Source of the DNA: Pseudomonas sp. 2FG
Lineage (GTDB): Bacteria; Pseudomonadota; Gammaproteobacteria; Pseudomonadales; Pseudomonadaceae
Direction of reading: 5' to 3'
DNA: 64,000 nt
NCBI RefSeq assembly: GCF_005502935.1
Contig: NZ_SCMP01000001.1
Location: 248,001 to 312,000, forward strand
The stretch's first letter is position 1. Each line of letters opens with the position of its first letter. Below, one piece after another: positions 18,269 to 27,062 of the stretch. Position numbers and translations under genes: made by a program. The notes under the pieces are model-generated. The model was given only the letters and a program-made list of their open reading frames with translations. It was not told the origin of the DNA and made no database searches.

Positions 18269-19417
18269 CTACAAACCCATCTGCTTGCTAATGATCTCGT
18301 TCATCACTTCCCGCGTGCCGCCGCCGATGGAAAGGATGCGGTTATCCCGGTACAGGCGTTCCACCAGGCTTTCACGCATATAACCCATGCCCCCGGCGAT
18401 CTGCACCGCGTCGTAGACGATGCGGTCGGCGATATCGGTGGCGAAGTTCTTGGCCATGGAGATTTCCTTGATCACCGATTTACCCGCAGCCATCTTCGCC
18501 GCCTGGCGGTAGGTGAACTCGCGGGAAACCTCCAGCTGCGTCGCCATCTCCGCCAGCCGGTGTTTGAGCACCTGGAATTTGCCGATCGGCTTACCGAACG
18601 CCTCGCGCTGGCTAGCCCACTTGAGGCTTTCTTCCAGCGCCAGTTGCGCCGTCATATTGGCCATCAGCGCCAACGACAGCCGCTCGGACTGGAAGTTGGC
18701 CATGATCCCGGCAAAGCCCATGTTTTCCACACCAATCAGGTTTTCCACCGGCACCCGGCAATCATCGAAGAACAGCTCGGCGGTGTCCGACGCCCACCAG
18801 CCCATCTTCTTCAGCTTGCGGCCGACGCTGAAGCCCGGCGTGCCCTTCTCGATCAGCAACAGGCTGACGCCGCCAAAGCCCTCGCCGCCGCTGCGCACGG
18901 CCACGGTGTAGTAGTCGGCGCGCACGCCGCTGGTGATAAAGGTCTTGCTGCCGGTCACCCGGTAACAGTCGCCATCGCGCACCGCACGGGTCTTCAGGCT
19001 GGCCACATCCGAGCCGCCAGACGGCTCGGTCACCGCCAGCGCCATGATCTTCTCGCCGCAAAGCACCTGCGGCACCACGCGATCACGAATCGCCGGCTTG
19101 GCCCACTTCACTATCGGTGGCAGGCCGATATCCAAGGAGCCAAGCCCGGCCACCAAGCCGCCGGAGCCGGAACGCATCAGCTCTTCACTGGCCGCCACCT
19201 TGGCGAACAGATCGCCCTCATGGCTGCCGCCAAACCGTTCCGGATAACCGATCCCGAGAATCCCGGCGGCGCCGGCCTTCAGGTACAGCTCGCGGGGAAA
19301 TTCCTCGGCCTCCTCCCAGTCGGCGATAGATGGCAGGATTTCCCGCTCGACGAAACGCCGCACGGAGTCACGCACCAGTTGATGGGATTCGTCGAAGTAG
19401 TCCTGAAAAGCGGGCAT
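18269..19417 (-). CDS. Acyl-CoA dehydrogenase (IGGGT subfamily)
   Basis: A 382-residue flavoenzyme that introduces the alpha-beta double bond in an acyl-CoA. The ATG at 19417 (MPAFQDYFDE) has GGAG upstream; the longer frame is not supported. Family marks are LAVTEPSGGSDVASLKTRA (about 122-140), TFITSGVRADYYTVAVR, and AGGMGYMRESLVERLYRDNR near the end. The loop that carries the catalytic Glu in medium-chain enzymes (IYEGT) reads IGGGT here, so the base must lie elsewhere, as in isovaleryl- and long-chain-type dehydrogenases. It is monocistronic, convergent with the accessory patch. Confidence 0.92.
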   Translation of the reverse strand: MPAFQDYFDESHQLVRDSVRRFVEREILPSIADWEEAEEFPRELYLKAGAAGILGIGYPERFGGSHEGDLFAKVAASEELMRSGSGGLVAGLGSLDIGLPPIVKWAKPAIRDRVVPQVLCGEKIMALAVTEPSGGSDVASLKTRAVRDGDCYRVTGSKTFITSGVRADYYTVAVRSGGEGFGGVSLLLIEKGTPGFSVGRKLKKMGWWASDTAELFFDDCRVPVENLIGVENMGFAGIMANFQSERLSLALMANMTAQLALEESLKWASQREAFGKPIGKFQVLKHRLAEMATQLEVSREFTYRQAAKMAAGKSVIKEISMAKNFATDIADRIVYDAVQIAGGMGYMRESLVERLYRDNRILSIGGGTREVMNEIISKQMGL

Positions 19418-19592
19418 GGCCAAGCTCCGGATAGGGGTTTCCCGACCATACCGAGCGCTTGCTTGGTTTTCAAGGTGAAGCATTGGCCAACACGCAGGGC
19501 GATAGCGCCTAGCCATCAGAGGATAGACAGGCTTCAGGATTGGATTAAAGCCGAGCGGTTGACCAAGGCCGCGCTATGCCTACCGGCGAGAA

Positions 19593-20192
19593 TCAGAGGC
19601 TGATCGGTCTACGTCCGGCTAGCGCATGCGCCAGGGTGCCGCCATCGACCAGCTCCAACTCGCCACCCAGCGGCATGCCGTGGGCGATGCGTGAGGTGAT
19701 CAGGCCTTTGTTGGCCAGCAGTTGGGCGATGTAATGAGCCGTCGCCTCACCTTCAACCGTTGGGTTGGTGGCGAGTATCACTTCGCTGAAGGCGGCCTGC
19801 TGGATACGTGCCAGCAGCTCGGGAATGCCGATGGCCTCAGGGCCGAGGCCATCCAACGGTGATAGGTGCCCCTTGAGCACGAAGTAACGCCCGCGATAGC
19901 CGGTCTGCTCGACCGCATACACATCCATAGGCCCCTCCACGACGCAGAGCACACTGTCATCGCGGCGCGGGTCCGCACACTGCGGGCACAGGTCGTCTTC
20001 GCTCAGGGTCCGGCATTGCTTGCAGTGGCCAACGCCCTCCATCGCCTGCGTCAGCGCCTGCGCAAGCCGCAGAGCGCCACTGCGATCACGTTCGAGCAGC
20101 TGCAGGGCCATGCGTTGCGCAGTCTTCTGCCCTACTCCCGGCAGAATGCGCAGGGAGTCGATCAGTTGGCGAATCAGCGGGCTGAAGCTCAT
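19593..20192 (-). CDS. recR: RecR recombination mediator
   Basis: A 199-residue protein of the RecFOR pathway that helps load RecA on SSB-coated gaps. The start [10 protein letters not shown] at 20192 matches the family; an upstream GTG is rejected. It has the helix-hairpin-helix ([20 protein letters not shown], about 11-30), the C4 zinc finger [16 protein letters not shown] (about 57-72), and a Toprim domain ([36 protein letters not shown]). It is last in the dnaX-ybaB-recR cluster, and the spacer before it is unusually long and filled by a palindrome. Confidence 0.97.
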   Translation of the reverse strand: MSFSPLIRQLIDSLRILPGVGQKTAQRMALQLLERDRSGALRLAQALTQAMEGVGHCKQCRTLSEDDLCPQCADPRRDDSVLCVVEGPMDVYAVEQTGYRGRYFVLKGHLSPLDGLGPEAIGIPELLARIQQAAFSEVILATNPTVEGEATAHYIAQLLANKGLITSRIAHGMPLGGELELVDGGTLAHALAGRRPISL

Positions 20193-20221
20193 GACAGGCA
20201 CTCACAAAATGCGGGGGTACG

Positions 20222-20347
20222 GAGCGGGCCGCTCAGGCAGTGTGCAGGGCAAGGCGCCGACGGGCGAGGAACCGCAGTGTGCCAGTGCACATGAGGATTC
20301 CGAACCCGGCGGCAACGCCGCCATGCGCGCTGCATGGGCGGCACGAG
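20222..20347. repeat. Long palindromic element, family D, in ybaB-recR spacer
   Basis: An imperfect palindrome of about 125 bp between the ybaB stop and the recR start. Left-arm segments (GCCGCTCAGGCAGTGTGCA, GGCGAGGAACC) pair with the right arm (TGCGCGCTGCATGGGCGGC, GGATTCCG), with a centre near GTGTGCCAGTGCACAT. It contains CAAGGCGCCGACG, close to family B's CAAGGCGCCGCGACG. Edges are approximate. Confidence 0.65.
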
Positions 20348-20351
20348 CAAT

Positions 20352-20678
20352 CTAGAAGGGCATTTTGAAGCCGGGGGGCAACTGCATCCCAGAGGTCATG
20401 CCCGACATCTTGTCCTGGCTGTTCTGCTCGATTTTACGCACGGCATCATTCACCGCTGCGGCGATCAGGTCTTCGAGGACTTCTTTGTCTTCCTGCATCA
20501 GGCTGTCATCCAGGCTGATGCGTTTGACGTCATGCCGACCGGTCATCACCACGCTCACCAGGCCCGCGCCGGATTGGCCGGTCACTTCGGCGTTCGCCAG
20601 CTCTTCCTGCATCTTCTGCATTTTTTCTTGCATCTGCTGCGCCTGCTTCATCAGGCCGGCCATGCCACCTTTCATCAT
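20352..20678 (-). CDS. ybaB: YbaB/EbfC nucleoid-associated protein
   Basis: A 108-residue DNA-binding protein, dimeric in the family, with a tweezer-like fold. The start [20 protein letters not shown] at 20678 has GAGGTG seven bases upstream. The N-terminal helix is Met/Gln/Lys-rich, followed by [19 protein letters not shown], and the C-terminus PPGFKMPF is typical of Pseudomonas. It lies between dnaX and recR, as in most gammaproteobacteria, but both flanking spacers here are occupied by hairpin elements. The ribosome site lies just outside the element. Confidence 0.96.
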   Translation of the reverse strand: MMKGGMAGLMKQAQQMQEKMQKMQEELANAEVTGQSGAGLVSVVMTGRHDVKRISLDDSLMQEDKEVLEDLIAAAVNDAVRKIEQNSQDKMSGMTSGMQLPPGFKMPF

Positions 20679-20691
20679 GGGAATCACCTCA

Positions 20692-20834
20692 AAAGTTGTC
20701 TTGAAAACTACTGCGCGGCGCATCTGCTGCGTTGCGCGGTGCTCACTTCCTCGCCGTACTACCTGTACTGTCTCGTCGTTGCGCTCCGGGCGCCTTGCAT
20801 ATACGCCTGCTCGCTACGTTTCCAAGACAACTTT
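20692..20834. repeat. Long palindromic element, family C, in dnaX-ybaB spacer
   Basis: A palindrome of about 143 bp with near-perfect ends, AAAGTTGTCTTGAAAAC against GTTTCCAAGACAACTTT. Inner arms also pair (GCGCAACGACGAGACAG region against CTCACTTCCTCGCCG region). Read on the minus strand it carries GAAACGTAGCGAGC, GCAAGGCGCC, CGACGAG and CAACGCAGCAG, all shared with families A and B. It starts at the dnaX stop codon and ends beside the ybaB ribosome site. Confidence 0.87.
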
Positions 20835-22918
20835 CAGGTATTCAGGGGTTCGATAGTGCCGTCGCGAATCACCGCGGCGAACTGTTGAATCATTTGCTGC
20901 ACCAGCGGATCGCCATGGATCGACGCCTCCGCCGCGCGCTGGCGATCTGCGCGGTTACGCGAAGCGGCCTGCGCCGGAGTTTCCTGCTCGGGCTTACGCA
21001 GCTCGATTTCCAGCGTTAGCGGACGCTCATGGTACTGATTCAACGCATCGTTCAAGCGGCGCTGCTGGGTCGCATTGAACAGCGCACTCTGCGCAGGGTC
21101 CAGGTGCAGGCGCCAGGTATCACCTTCGATGGCGACCAGCGTGCAGTTGGCGGCGATGCTGGCGGTCAGGCCGGTTATGCCCAGACGCGGGAACAGGTCC
21201 AACCATTCAGCCGCCAGGCCAGTGGCCGGCTGCGCCGCCGGTTGCGGTTCGGCTTCGACGGCTGGCGCAGCAACACCGACAGACTCCAGAGCATCGAGGT
21301 AGGCATCCGCCTCGCCATCGGCCTCGTAATAATCCTCATCCGGGAGCGGCGGTTCATCATCGCGCTCAAGGTCATTCGGCATGGCGACCAGCTCAGCCCG
21401 CATTGGAGTGGGGGCTATGTCAGACGCCTCTGGCTCGACTGCTGGCTCGGCTTCGACCACCAGCGCAGGAGCGCTGACGCTCGGCTCATTCCACGGCAGG
21501 TCAACGACCTCGACCGCCTGCGCTGCGGGCGCTACAACTGCGGGCAGCGGAGTGACGAGTTGCGCGGCGACGGGGGCTGGCTCGACTGGCGGCGCCACAA
21601 CTACGGGCTCGGCCGCTGCAACAGCAAGCGGCTCGACGACAGGCGCCGCAGTTGCAACAGGCGCGAGTACAGGCGCAGGTTCAACAACTGGCGCTGCCGG
21701 TGGAACCGGAGCAGGAGTTACGGCCATAGCCGGCGCCGCCATAGCAGCCCCGGCCACTGGGTTGGGTCTGGGATCAGCAGTGGCCTGGCTAATCCCTAGC
21801 GGCTTTAGCGCCACCCTCGGCGCGTCATCCGTATCCGCCGGGCGGAAGGCCAGCATCCGCAACAGCACCATTTCGAAGCCACTACGCGGATCCGGCGCCA
21901 GCGGCAAATCACGCCGACCGATCAGGCCCATCTGGTAATAAAACTGCACATCTTCGGACGGCAATGCCTGCGCCAATGCCAACACGCGATCACGGTCACC
22001 CTGGCCATTATCGACCGCCTCAGGCAGCGCCTGGGCGATGGCTACGCGGTGCAACACATTGAGAATTTCCGCCAGCACGCCGCTCCAATCCGGGCCTTGT
22101 TCGGCCAGGTGACGCACCGCTTCGATCAAGCCACGGGCATCGCCTTCCAGCAGCGCCTGCAACACGCCGTAGACCTGGCCGTGATCGAGGGTACCGAGCA
22201 TGGCACGCACATCCGCGGCCAGCACTTTGCCCTCGCCAAAGGCGATGGCCTGGTCGGTGAGGCTCATGGCGTCGCGCATCGAACCGTCAGCCGCGCGGCC
22301 CAGCAACCAGAGCGCATCCTCCTCGAAGGGCACGTTCTCGACGCCAAGCACATGGGTCAGGTGCTCGACCACCCGCTCCGGCGGCATGTTCTTCAGGGAG
22401 AACTGCAGGCAACGCGACAGGATGGTGACCGGCAGTTTCTGCGGGTCGGTGGTCGCCAACAGGAATTTGACGTGCGGCGGCGGCTCCTCAAGGGTCTTCA
22501 ACAGGGCGTTAAAACTGTGGGTCGAGAGCATGTGCACTTCGTCGATGAGGTACACCTTGAAACGCCCACGGCTCGGCGCGTACTGCACGTTATCGAGCAG
22601 TTCGCGAGTATCTTCGACCTTGGTACGGCTGGCGGCATCGACTTCGATCAGGTCGATAAAGCGCCCCTCGTCGATCTCCTTACAGACAGAACAGACACCA
22701 CAGGGCGTTGAGCTGATACCGGTTTCGCAGTTCAGGCACTTGGCAATGATCCGCGCGATGGTGGTCTTGCCCACCCCGCGGGTGCCGGTGAACAGATAGG
22801 CATGGTGCAGGCGCTGACTGTCGAGGGCATTGATCAGGGCCCTCAGCACATGAGTCTGGCCGACCATTTCGCGGAACGAGCGCGGACGCCATTTACGTGC
22901 AAGAACCTGATAACTCAT
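20834..22918 (-). CDS. dnaX: DNA polymerase III tau/gamma subunit
   Basis: A 694-residue clamp-loader subunit. The ATG at 22918 gives MSYQVLARKWRPRSF, the conserved start; the longer frame runs through promoter DNA. It shows Walker A FTGTRGVGKTT (near 44), the zinc module CLNCETGISSTPCGVCSVC (near 64-82), Walker B VYLIDEVHMLS and the SRC motif LSRCLQF. Residues about 400-560 are Ala/Pro/Val-rich low-complexity linker, followed by the tau-specific C-terminal domain. No A-rich slippage site like that of E. coli dnaX was noticed. The stop codon overlaps the edge of a family C palindrome. Confidence 0.97.
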   Translation of the reverse strand: MSYQVLARKWRPRSFREMVGQTHVLRALINALDSQRLHHAYLFTGTRGVGKTTIARIIAKCLNCETGISSTPCGVCSVCKEIDEGRFIDLIEVDAASRTKVEDTRELLDNVQYAPSRGRFKVYLIDEVHMLSTHSFNALLKTLEEPPPHVKFLLATTDPQKLPVTILSRCLQFSLKNMPPERVVEHLTHVLGVENVPFEEDALWLLGRAADGSMRDAMSLTDQAIAFGEGKVLAADVRAMLGTLDHGQVYGVLQALLEGDARGLIEAVRHLAEQGPDWSGVLAEILNVLHRVAIAQALPEAVDNGQGDRDRVLALAQALPSEDVQFYYQMGLIGRRDLPLAPDPRSGFEMVLLRMLAFRPADTDDAPRVALKPLGISQATADPRPNPVAGAAMAAPAMAVTPAPVPPAAPVVEPAPVLAPVATAAPVVEPLAVAAAEPVVVAPPVEPAPVAAQLVTPLPAVVAPAAQAVEVVDLPWNEPSVSAPALVVEAEPAVEPEASDIAPTPMRAELVAMPNDLERDDEPPLPDEDYYEADGEADAYLDALESVGVAAPAVEAEPQPAAQPATGLAAEWLDLFPRLGITGLTASIAANCTLVAIEGDTWRLHLDPAQSALFNATQQRRLNDALNQYHERPLTLEIELRKPEQETPAQAASRNRADRQRAAEASIHGDPLVQQMIQQFAAVIRDGTIEPLNT

Positions 22919-23083
22919 CGAAAACCGTCGCAGCTGGGGAGCAAGAAGTCGGCTAATCCTAGCGGAGCCCGGGGCAAATTGCATCCGATGCGCTCGCCTA
23001 TCCATGCACTGGGGCGAATGAGGAAGTCAGGGGATATCGAGAGATCGTGGCGCGCTGAAGCTGAATGGCCACTTGAAACTGGA

Positions 23084-23193
23084 GGCAACCCCACCAGCCA
23101 CACCCCGGCACACAATTTCACCGCTGCGGCTGCTCCCTTCCAGGCCTGACCGGGTTCACGGCTGATCGTTGCGGGGGGACCGATGGGGTCACC
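23084..23193 (-). ncRNA. ffs: Signal recognition particle 4.5S RNA
   Basis: On the minus strand, ends GGTGACCCCA and TGGGGTTGCC pair over 10 bp, enclosing about 110 nt. The apical domain contains GGTCAGGCCTGGAAGGGAGCAGCC in two parts (GGTCAGG and GGAAGGGAGCAGCC), the conserved Ffh-binding region with its GGAA tetraloop. It lies directly upstream of dnaX, where ffs is often found in Pseudomonas. Together with Ffh and FtsY it directs membrane protein insertion. The strong end pairing defines the boundaries to within a few bases. Confidence 0.95.
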
Positions 23194-23591
23194 ATAACGA
23201 AGCCCTCCAGATGGAGGGCCGCGCCATTGTACCGGCTTGTTGGCAACTTACAACTGCCAGCTGCGGATTAAAAAGATATCCACGACAAGCACTTGCACCT
23301 TCCTATAGGCGGAAACTTGCGACCAGTTGCGCCAGCCCGGAAGACCGCTCGGACAAGCGGCGATGAGCCTGTATTTCTCCCTAGCCAATGCTTGCTTGGA
23401 GCCCGCCACGGGAAGAGGCCGAAACACAAAGACCCAGCATTTGCGCCATGTTCCTCGAGTATTGGGGCTTTTGTGCTAGCGTGCGGGCCTTTCCAGGTCG
23501 GGAAGGAGTTGGCCGTCTGAGCCTCTCACCTTCTGGCGCGCAGCCGGAACGCCGGCCTGGAGCCCGACTATCCACGCAACGGAGCAACACC
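23194..23591. other. Intergenic region between ffs and HU-like gene
   Basis: About 400 bp without a credible gene. It must hold the divergent promoters for ffs (minus) and the HU-like gene (plus). I saw no clear -35/-10 pair or repeat. The short frames here look like chance. Confidence 0.5.
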
Positions 23592-23870
23592 ATGGCAATG
23601 ACTAAAGACCAACTGATCAGCGATATCGCCGAAGCCACCGACGCGTCGAAAGCGACCGTGCGCGCAGTGCTGGAACAGCTGAGCGAGATCGTCAGCGACG
23701 CACTGGAGAACTATGACGAAATCACCTTGCCAGGCATTGGCAAATTGAAGGTGACTGATCGCCCAGCGCGCACCGGCCGTAACCCGCAGACCGGTAAGGC
23801 GATCGAGATCGCCGCGAAGAAAGTCGTGAAGTATGTGCCAGCCAAGGCTCTGACTGACGCGATCAACTAA
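23592..23870 (+). CDS. HU-family DNA-binding protein
   Basis: A 92-residue HU/IHF-fold nucleoid protein. The ATG at 23592 has GGAGCAACACC upstream. Hallmarks are the N-terminal helices (TKDQLISDIAEATDASKATVRAVL), LPGIGKLKVTDRPARTGRNPQTGKAIEIAAKK with the Arg-Asn-Pro DNA-intercalating arm (RNPQTG, near 62-67), and the ending ALTDAIN. It bends DNA non-specifically as a dimer. It resembles the P. aeruginosa HU paralogue that begins MALTKDQLI rather than HupA or HupB. It lies alone between ffs and the Tad locus. Confidence 0.92.
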   Translation: MAMTKDQLISDIAEATDASKATVRAVLEQLSEIVSDALENYDEITLPGIGKLKVTDRPARTGRNPQTGKAIEIAAKKVVKYVPAKALTDAIN

Positions 23871-23899
23871 GCCTCAGCAGATATGAGCCACACCAGATA

Positions 23900-23935
23900 G
23901 TAGGGTGGAATCCCCGAAGGGGCTTCCACCACCAC
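23900..23935. repeat. GTAGGGTG-type palindrome after the HU gene
   Basis: GTAGGGTGGAATCCCC, a GAAG loop and GGGGCTTCCACC form a 12-bp hairpin 30 nt after the HU-like stop. It may act as its terminator. The GTAGGGTG start matches elements at 33940, 40700 and 53229. Confidence 0.55.
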
Positions 23936-23968
23936 GAACCGATCGATCGGCATGATTCGGTCTTGAAT

Positions 23969-24003
23969 GAACGCCTCGCCTTGTGCGGAGCGTTTGTTTC
24001 TGC
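23969..24003 (+). terminator. Hairpin with T-rich tail before the Tad locus
   Basis: AACGCCTCGC and GCGGAGCGTT form a stem with one mismatch and a five-base loop, followed by TGTTTCT. It could end HU transcription, 100 nt after that gene and 30 nt before the convergent tadD stop. Confidence 0.5.
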
Positions 24004-24029
24004 GGGATGGTGGATTACGCCGCTGTCCG

Positions 24030-25076
24030 TCAAGGTACCGCTACCGTGGTCACTTCAACGCCCGGGACGGACGCAACGGATTCGACCACTGGCTGACTGC
24101 CCCCCAACTGCCGGATCTGCCTGATCTGCTGAACCCTGTTCAGGTTTTCCCAGGCTGTGGCGTAATGCGCTGGCGACTGTTCGATCGCGCTGCGGAAGAA
24201 CTGCTCCGCCACGTCCAGCTTGCCTTCCACCAGGCATACGTAACCGACATCATTGCTGGCTTCGGCACGCGTCTCGATCTGCTCGAAGGCGGAGACGGCC
24301 TCCTCATAACGCTCCATGCGTGCCAGTAACAACCCATAGTTGCGCCAGAGCGGCTGGTAGGTCGCGTCGTAGCTCATGCCACGCTGGTACATGCGCTCGG
24401 CTTCGGGCCATAGCCCGGCCATGTAATAGGAGTATCCCAGGCTGTTCTGCACCAGCGCGGAATGCGGCTCGATAAGCATGGCCAGCCGGTAATAGGCCTC
24501 GGCCTGCGGGAAGTCGTTGCGTAGATCCGCGAGCACGCCGAGGCCGTTGTAGACCTTGAGCGGCGACTGGCTGTCCACCTTGAGCTCGGCCACGCCAGGC
24601 AGGCTGTCGCCCTTGCCGTTACCAAGCCGCCTCTGGTCCACAGCGACCGCCTTGAACAGCAGCTCCTGCGCACGCTCGTGGTTGCGCTTGGCCAGGTTCA
24701 GCAGGCCCATCTCCGTCAGGGCCTCGAGGTTGTCCGGATCATTCTTCAGCACATCAGCGAAAGCCATCTCGGCGAGCTGGGTATTGCCCCGTTCGCGGTG
24801 GATGCGGCCCACCCAGACCAGGGCTGCATAGCGCTCAGGGTCCAGTTCGATGGCTCGCAGATACTGGAACAGGGCCTGATCCAGAGCGCCTGCCTGGTAA
24901 GCCATCGCGGCCATCTGCATGGCCTGCTCGGGCGAACTGATCTGTTTCTGCACCTGATAGAGCACCGAATTGTCGCCGGTGTAAATCGAGCGGCTCCCGC
25001 TCGCCTGCTCCGGCCCCATGGTCTGACATCCCGACAGCACGGCCATCATGGCCAATAGCAGACTGTTCCTGTTCAT
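24030..25076 (-). CDS. tadD: TadD, TPR lipoprotein of the Flp pilus
   Basis: A 348-residue lipoprotein with a lipobox ending LSGC at about residue 17 (MNRNSLLLAMMAVLSGCQTM), so it is likely anchored in the outer membrane. It contains several tetratricopeptide repeats from about residue 55 to 300 (for example AALVWVGRIHRERGNTQLAEMAF; ALVQNSLGYSYYMAGLWPEAERMY). TadD proteins act as pilotins or assembly factors for the RcpA secretin. It is the last gene of the minus-strand Tad cluster and starts 2 bp after the tadC stop, so it is co-transcribed. Confidence 0.88.
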   Translation of the reverse strand: MNRNSLLLAMMAVLSGCQTMGPEQASGSRSIYTGDNSVLYQVQKQISSPEQAMQMAAMAYQAGALDQALFQYLRAIELDPERYAALVWVGRIHRERGNTQLAEMAFADVLKNDPDNLEALTEMGLLNLAKRNHERAQELLFKAVAVDQRRLGNGKGDSLPGVAELKVDSQSPLKVYNGLGVLADLRNDFPQAEAYYRLAMLIEPHSALVQNSLGYSYYMAGLWPEAERMYQRGMSYDATYQPLWRNYGLLLARMERYEEAVSAFEQIETRAEASNDVGYVCLVEGKLDVAEQFFRSAIEQSPAHYATAWENLNRVQQIRQIRQLGGSQPVVESVASVPGVEVTTVAVP

Positions 25077-25077
25077 G

Positions 25078-26046
25078 TCATAGCTTCCCGAAAACTTTTA
25101 ACACCCCAATGATTGCAGGACCGATGGCCACCAGGAAAAAGCTCGGCCACAGACAGAAGATTAGTGGGAATACCAGTTTGGTGCCGATTTTCGCCGCCTG
25201 CTCCTCGGCAAGCTGGGTACGCCGGTCGCGAAACTCTTCGGCATAAATACGCAGGGTGGCGGCGACACTGGTGCCGAAGCGGATGCTCTGCGCCAGCAAG
25301 CTGACCAGCCCGCGAATGTCCTCCAATCCGGTGCGCTCGGCCAGGTGTTTGAGCGCCTCGGTACTGGGAATGCCGGCGCGGATTTCCGCATTGACCAGGG
25401 CCAACTCCAAGGCTAGCTCCGGTTGGCTGACCGCCATCTCGTCGGCCACCCGCTCGATGGCCTGGGGCAAGGCCAGGCCCGACTCCACGCAGACCACCAT
25501 CAGGTCCAAGGCATCGGGGAAGGCAACGAGTAGCCGAGTCATCCGTGCCTGCTTGCGCTTGTCGACATAGATTGCCGGCGCCAGCCAGCCGACACCGAAT
25601 GCCGCAACCACCAGCACAATGCCCATGGTCAGGGACAACTTCGGGATAAGCGGTAAAGCCAGCAGCGTAAGGCCCAGCAGTATTAGCGGCGACAGCAGGC
25701 GAACCGCCCAGTACATCTGCACCGCCGCGGGCGAGCGATAACCCGCGTGCGTCAGCAGGGTGCGGGTGGTCGAGGCTTGTCCCTGCTCAGCGGAGGTAAA
25801 GCGCTGGCCCACCTGCTCCAGCATTAGTTGCAGGTTGCTTGGCGTCTCCTGCCCATACCCGCCCCCAGCATGGCCGCGTTTAATCAGGCTAAGCCGCCGC
25901 TGCACCGGGTCCTGCAACCCCAGCACCAATAGCACCAGGGTAACCACCGCAAGCACGGCGCTCAGGCCGATGGCACCGACGAACAACAAGCGCGCCAACT
26001 CCTCGTTGCCCACCGCACGATTGAGCAGACTTAGCAGATAGTCCAT
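25078..26046 (-). CDS. tadC: TadC, Flp pilus inner-membrane platform protein
   Basis: A 322-residue GspF-like platform protein. Hydrophobic helices are visible near residues 20-40, 115-150 and at the C-terminus (FPLIFCLWPSFFLVAIGPAIIGVL). The T2SSF domain lies around 175-300 (LMVVCVESGLALPQAIERVADEM). TadC partners TadB, and the TadA ATPase drives them to assemble Flp pilin. It begins about 30 bp after the tadB stop and leads directly into tadD. Confidence 0.93.
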   Translation of the reverse strand: MDYLLSLLNRAVGNEELARLLFVGAIGLSAVLAVVTLVLLVLGLQDPVQRRLSLIKRGHAGGGYGQETPSNLQLMLEQVGQRFTSAEQGQASTTRTLLTHAGYRSPAAVQMYWAVRLLSPLILLGLTLLALPLIPKLSLTMGIVLVVAAFGVGWLAPAIYVDKRKQARMTRLLVAFPDALDLMVVCVESGLALPQAIERVADEMAVSQPELALELALVNAEIRAGIPSTEALKHLAERTGLEDIRGLVSLLAQSIRFGTSVAATLRIYAEEFRDRRTQLAEEQAAKIGTKLVFPLIFCLWPSFFLVAIGPAIIGVLKVFGKL

Positions 26047-26075
26047 GGCACTTCTCCTCCCCCGGCTACCAGCGC

Positions 26076-27062
26076 TTAAACCTGAATCCGGATGATTTTA
26101 CGTATCCAGAAAATCCCGATCAGCATGGCAACAAAAGCCGCCATGACCAGCTTCTGGCCCAAGGGTTCTTTGATCAGCAAGGGCAAATAGGTTGGACTCG
26201 AGAGCACAATCGCCGCCGCCAGCACAAAGGGCACAGACACCAGTATCCAGCCCGACATGCGCCCCTCGGCCGACAACGTCTTGACCTTGCGCTGAAAGCG
26301 GAAGCGCCCACGAATCAGGCTGCTCAAGCGCTCCAGCACCTCAGTCAGGTTGCCGCCGCTCTCACGGTGGATCAGCACCGAGGTCACCAGCATCATCACC
26401 GTCATGCTCGGCATCCGTTCCAGCAGGCCGAGCATGGCCCGGCGCACATCATTGCCGTAGTTGATATCGGCGAAAGTCAGGCCGAACTCATGGGCCACCG
26501 GCCCCTTATGCTCCTCGGCCACCAACTGCAGGGTCTCGTTGAACGGGTGCCCGGCACGCAGGGCACGGCACATGGCATCCAAGGCATCCGGCAGCCCCTC
26601 CTCGAACTGGGCGAAGCGCTTGCCGCGGTCGCTGGAGATCTTCAATAGCGGCAACCAGAACATCGCCAAGGCCACCGGAATCGCCACCCACCAGAGTTGC
26701 GTGAACAACCAAAGCAAGATGCCCGCCGCCGCTCCCAAAATCAGGCCGAGCAAAAACACCCGATAGGCGCGGTAGTCATGCCCGGCCTGCTCGATCATCT
26801 GCGCCAGGGCCTCCATAACGGGTAACTGCTCCAGCCTCGCCTCCAGTGGCGACAAACGCCTGAGGTACTTTTGCCGCAACACCGTCTGCATGTTCGGCAG
26901 GTTGCTGGCCCGCTCCAGCACGTGCAGGCGACCGCGGATACGCTTGCGTACCCTGCCCGCCTCGCCAAACACCGGCACCACCAGCCCCTGGCTGAGGAGG
27001 AACACTGCGGTGAACACCATGCCGAGGAACGCCAGGATGAATTCACTGGGGAGCTGACTCAT
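26076..27062 (-). CDS. tadB: TadB, Flp pilus inner-membrane platform protein
   Basis: A 328-residue platform protein of the GspF family. The start at 27062 ([12 protein letters not shown]) is chosen because GGAGG sits seven bases upstream and it overlaps the tadA stop by 4 bp; another ATG lies six codons earlier. Helices occur near 10-30, 90-135 and the C-terminus, with a T2SSF domain around 155-280 ([26 protein letters not shown]). It forms the pilus base with TadC. Confidence 0.93.
   Translation of the reverse strand: MSQLPSEFILAFLGMVFTAVFLLSQGLVVPVFGEAGRVRKRIRGRLHVLERASNLPNMQTVLRQKYLRRLSPLEARLEQLPVMEALAQMIEQAGHDYRAYRVFLLGLILGAAAGILLWLFTQLWWVAIPVALAMFWLPLLKISSDRGKRFAQFEEGLPDALDAMCRALRAGHPFNETLQLVAEEHKGPVAHEFGLTFADINYGNDVRRAMLGLLERMPSMTVMMLVTSVLIHRESGGNLTEVLERLSSLIRGRFRFQRKVKTLSAEGRMSGWILVSVPFVLAAAIVLSSPTYLPLLIKEPLGQKLVMAAFVAMLIGIFWIRKIIRIQV

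Noticed and set aside
21029..21799. Plus-strand frames opposite the Ala/Pro-rich linker of dnaX
   Set aside because: The repetitive Arg/Ser/Gly translation follows from the low-complexity linker on the other strand.
20834..22918. Programmed frameshift in dnaX producing gamma, as in E. coli
   Set aside because: No A-rich slippery heptamer with a downstream hairpin was noticed.
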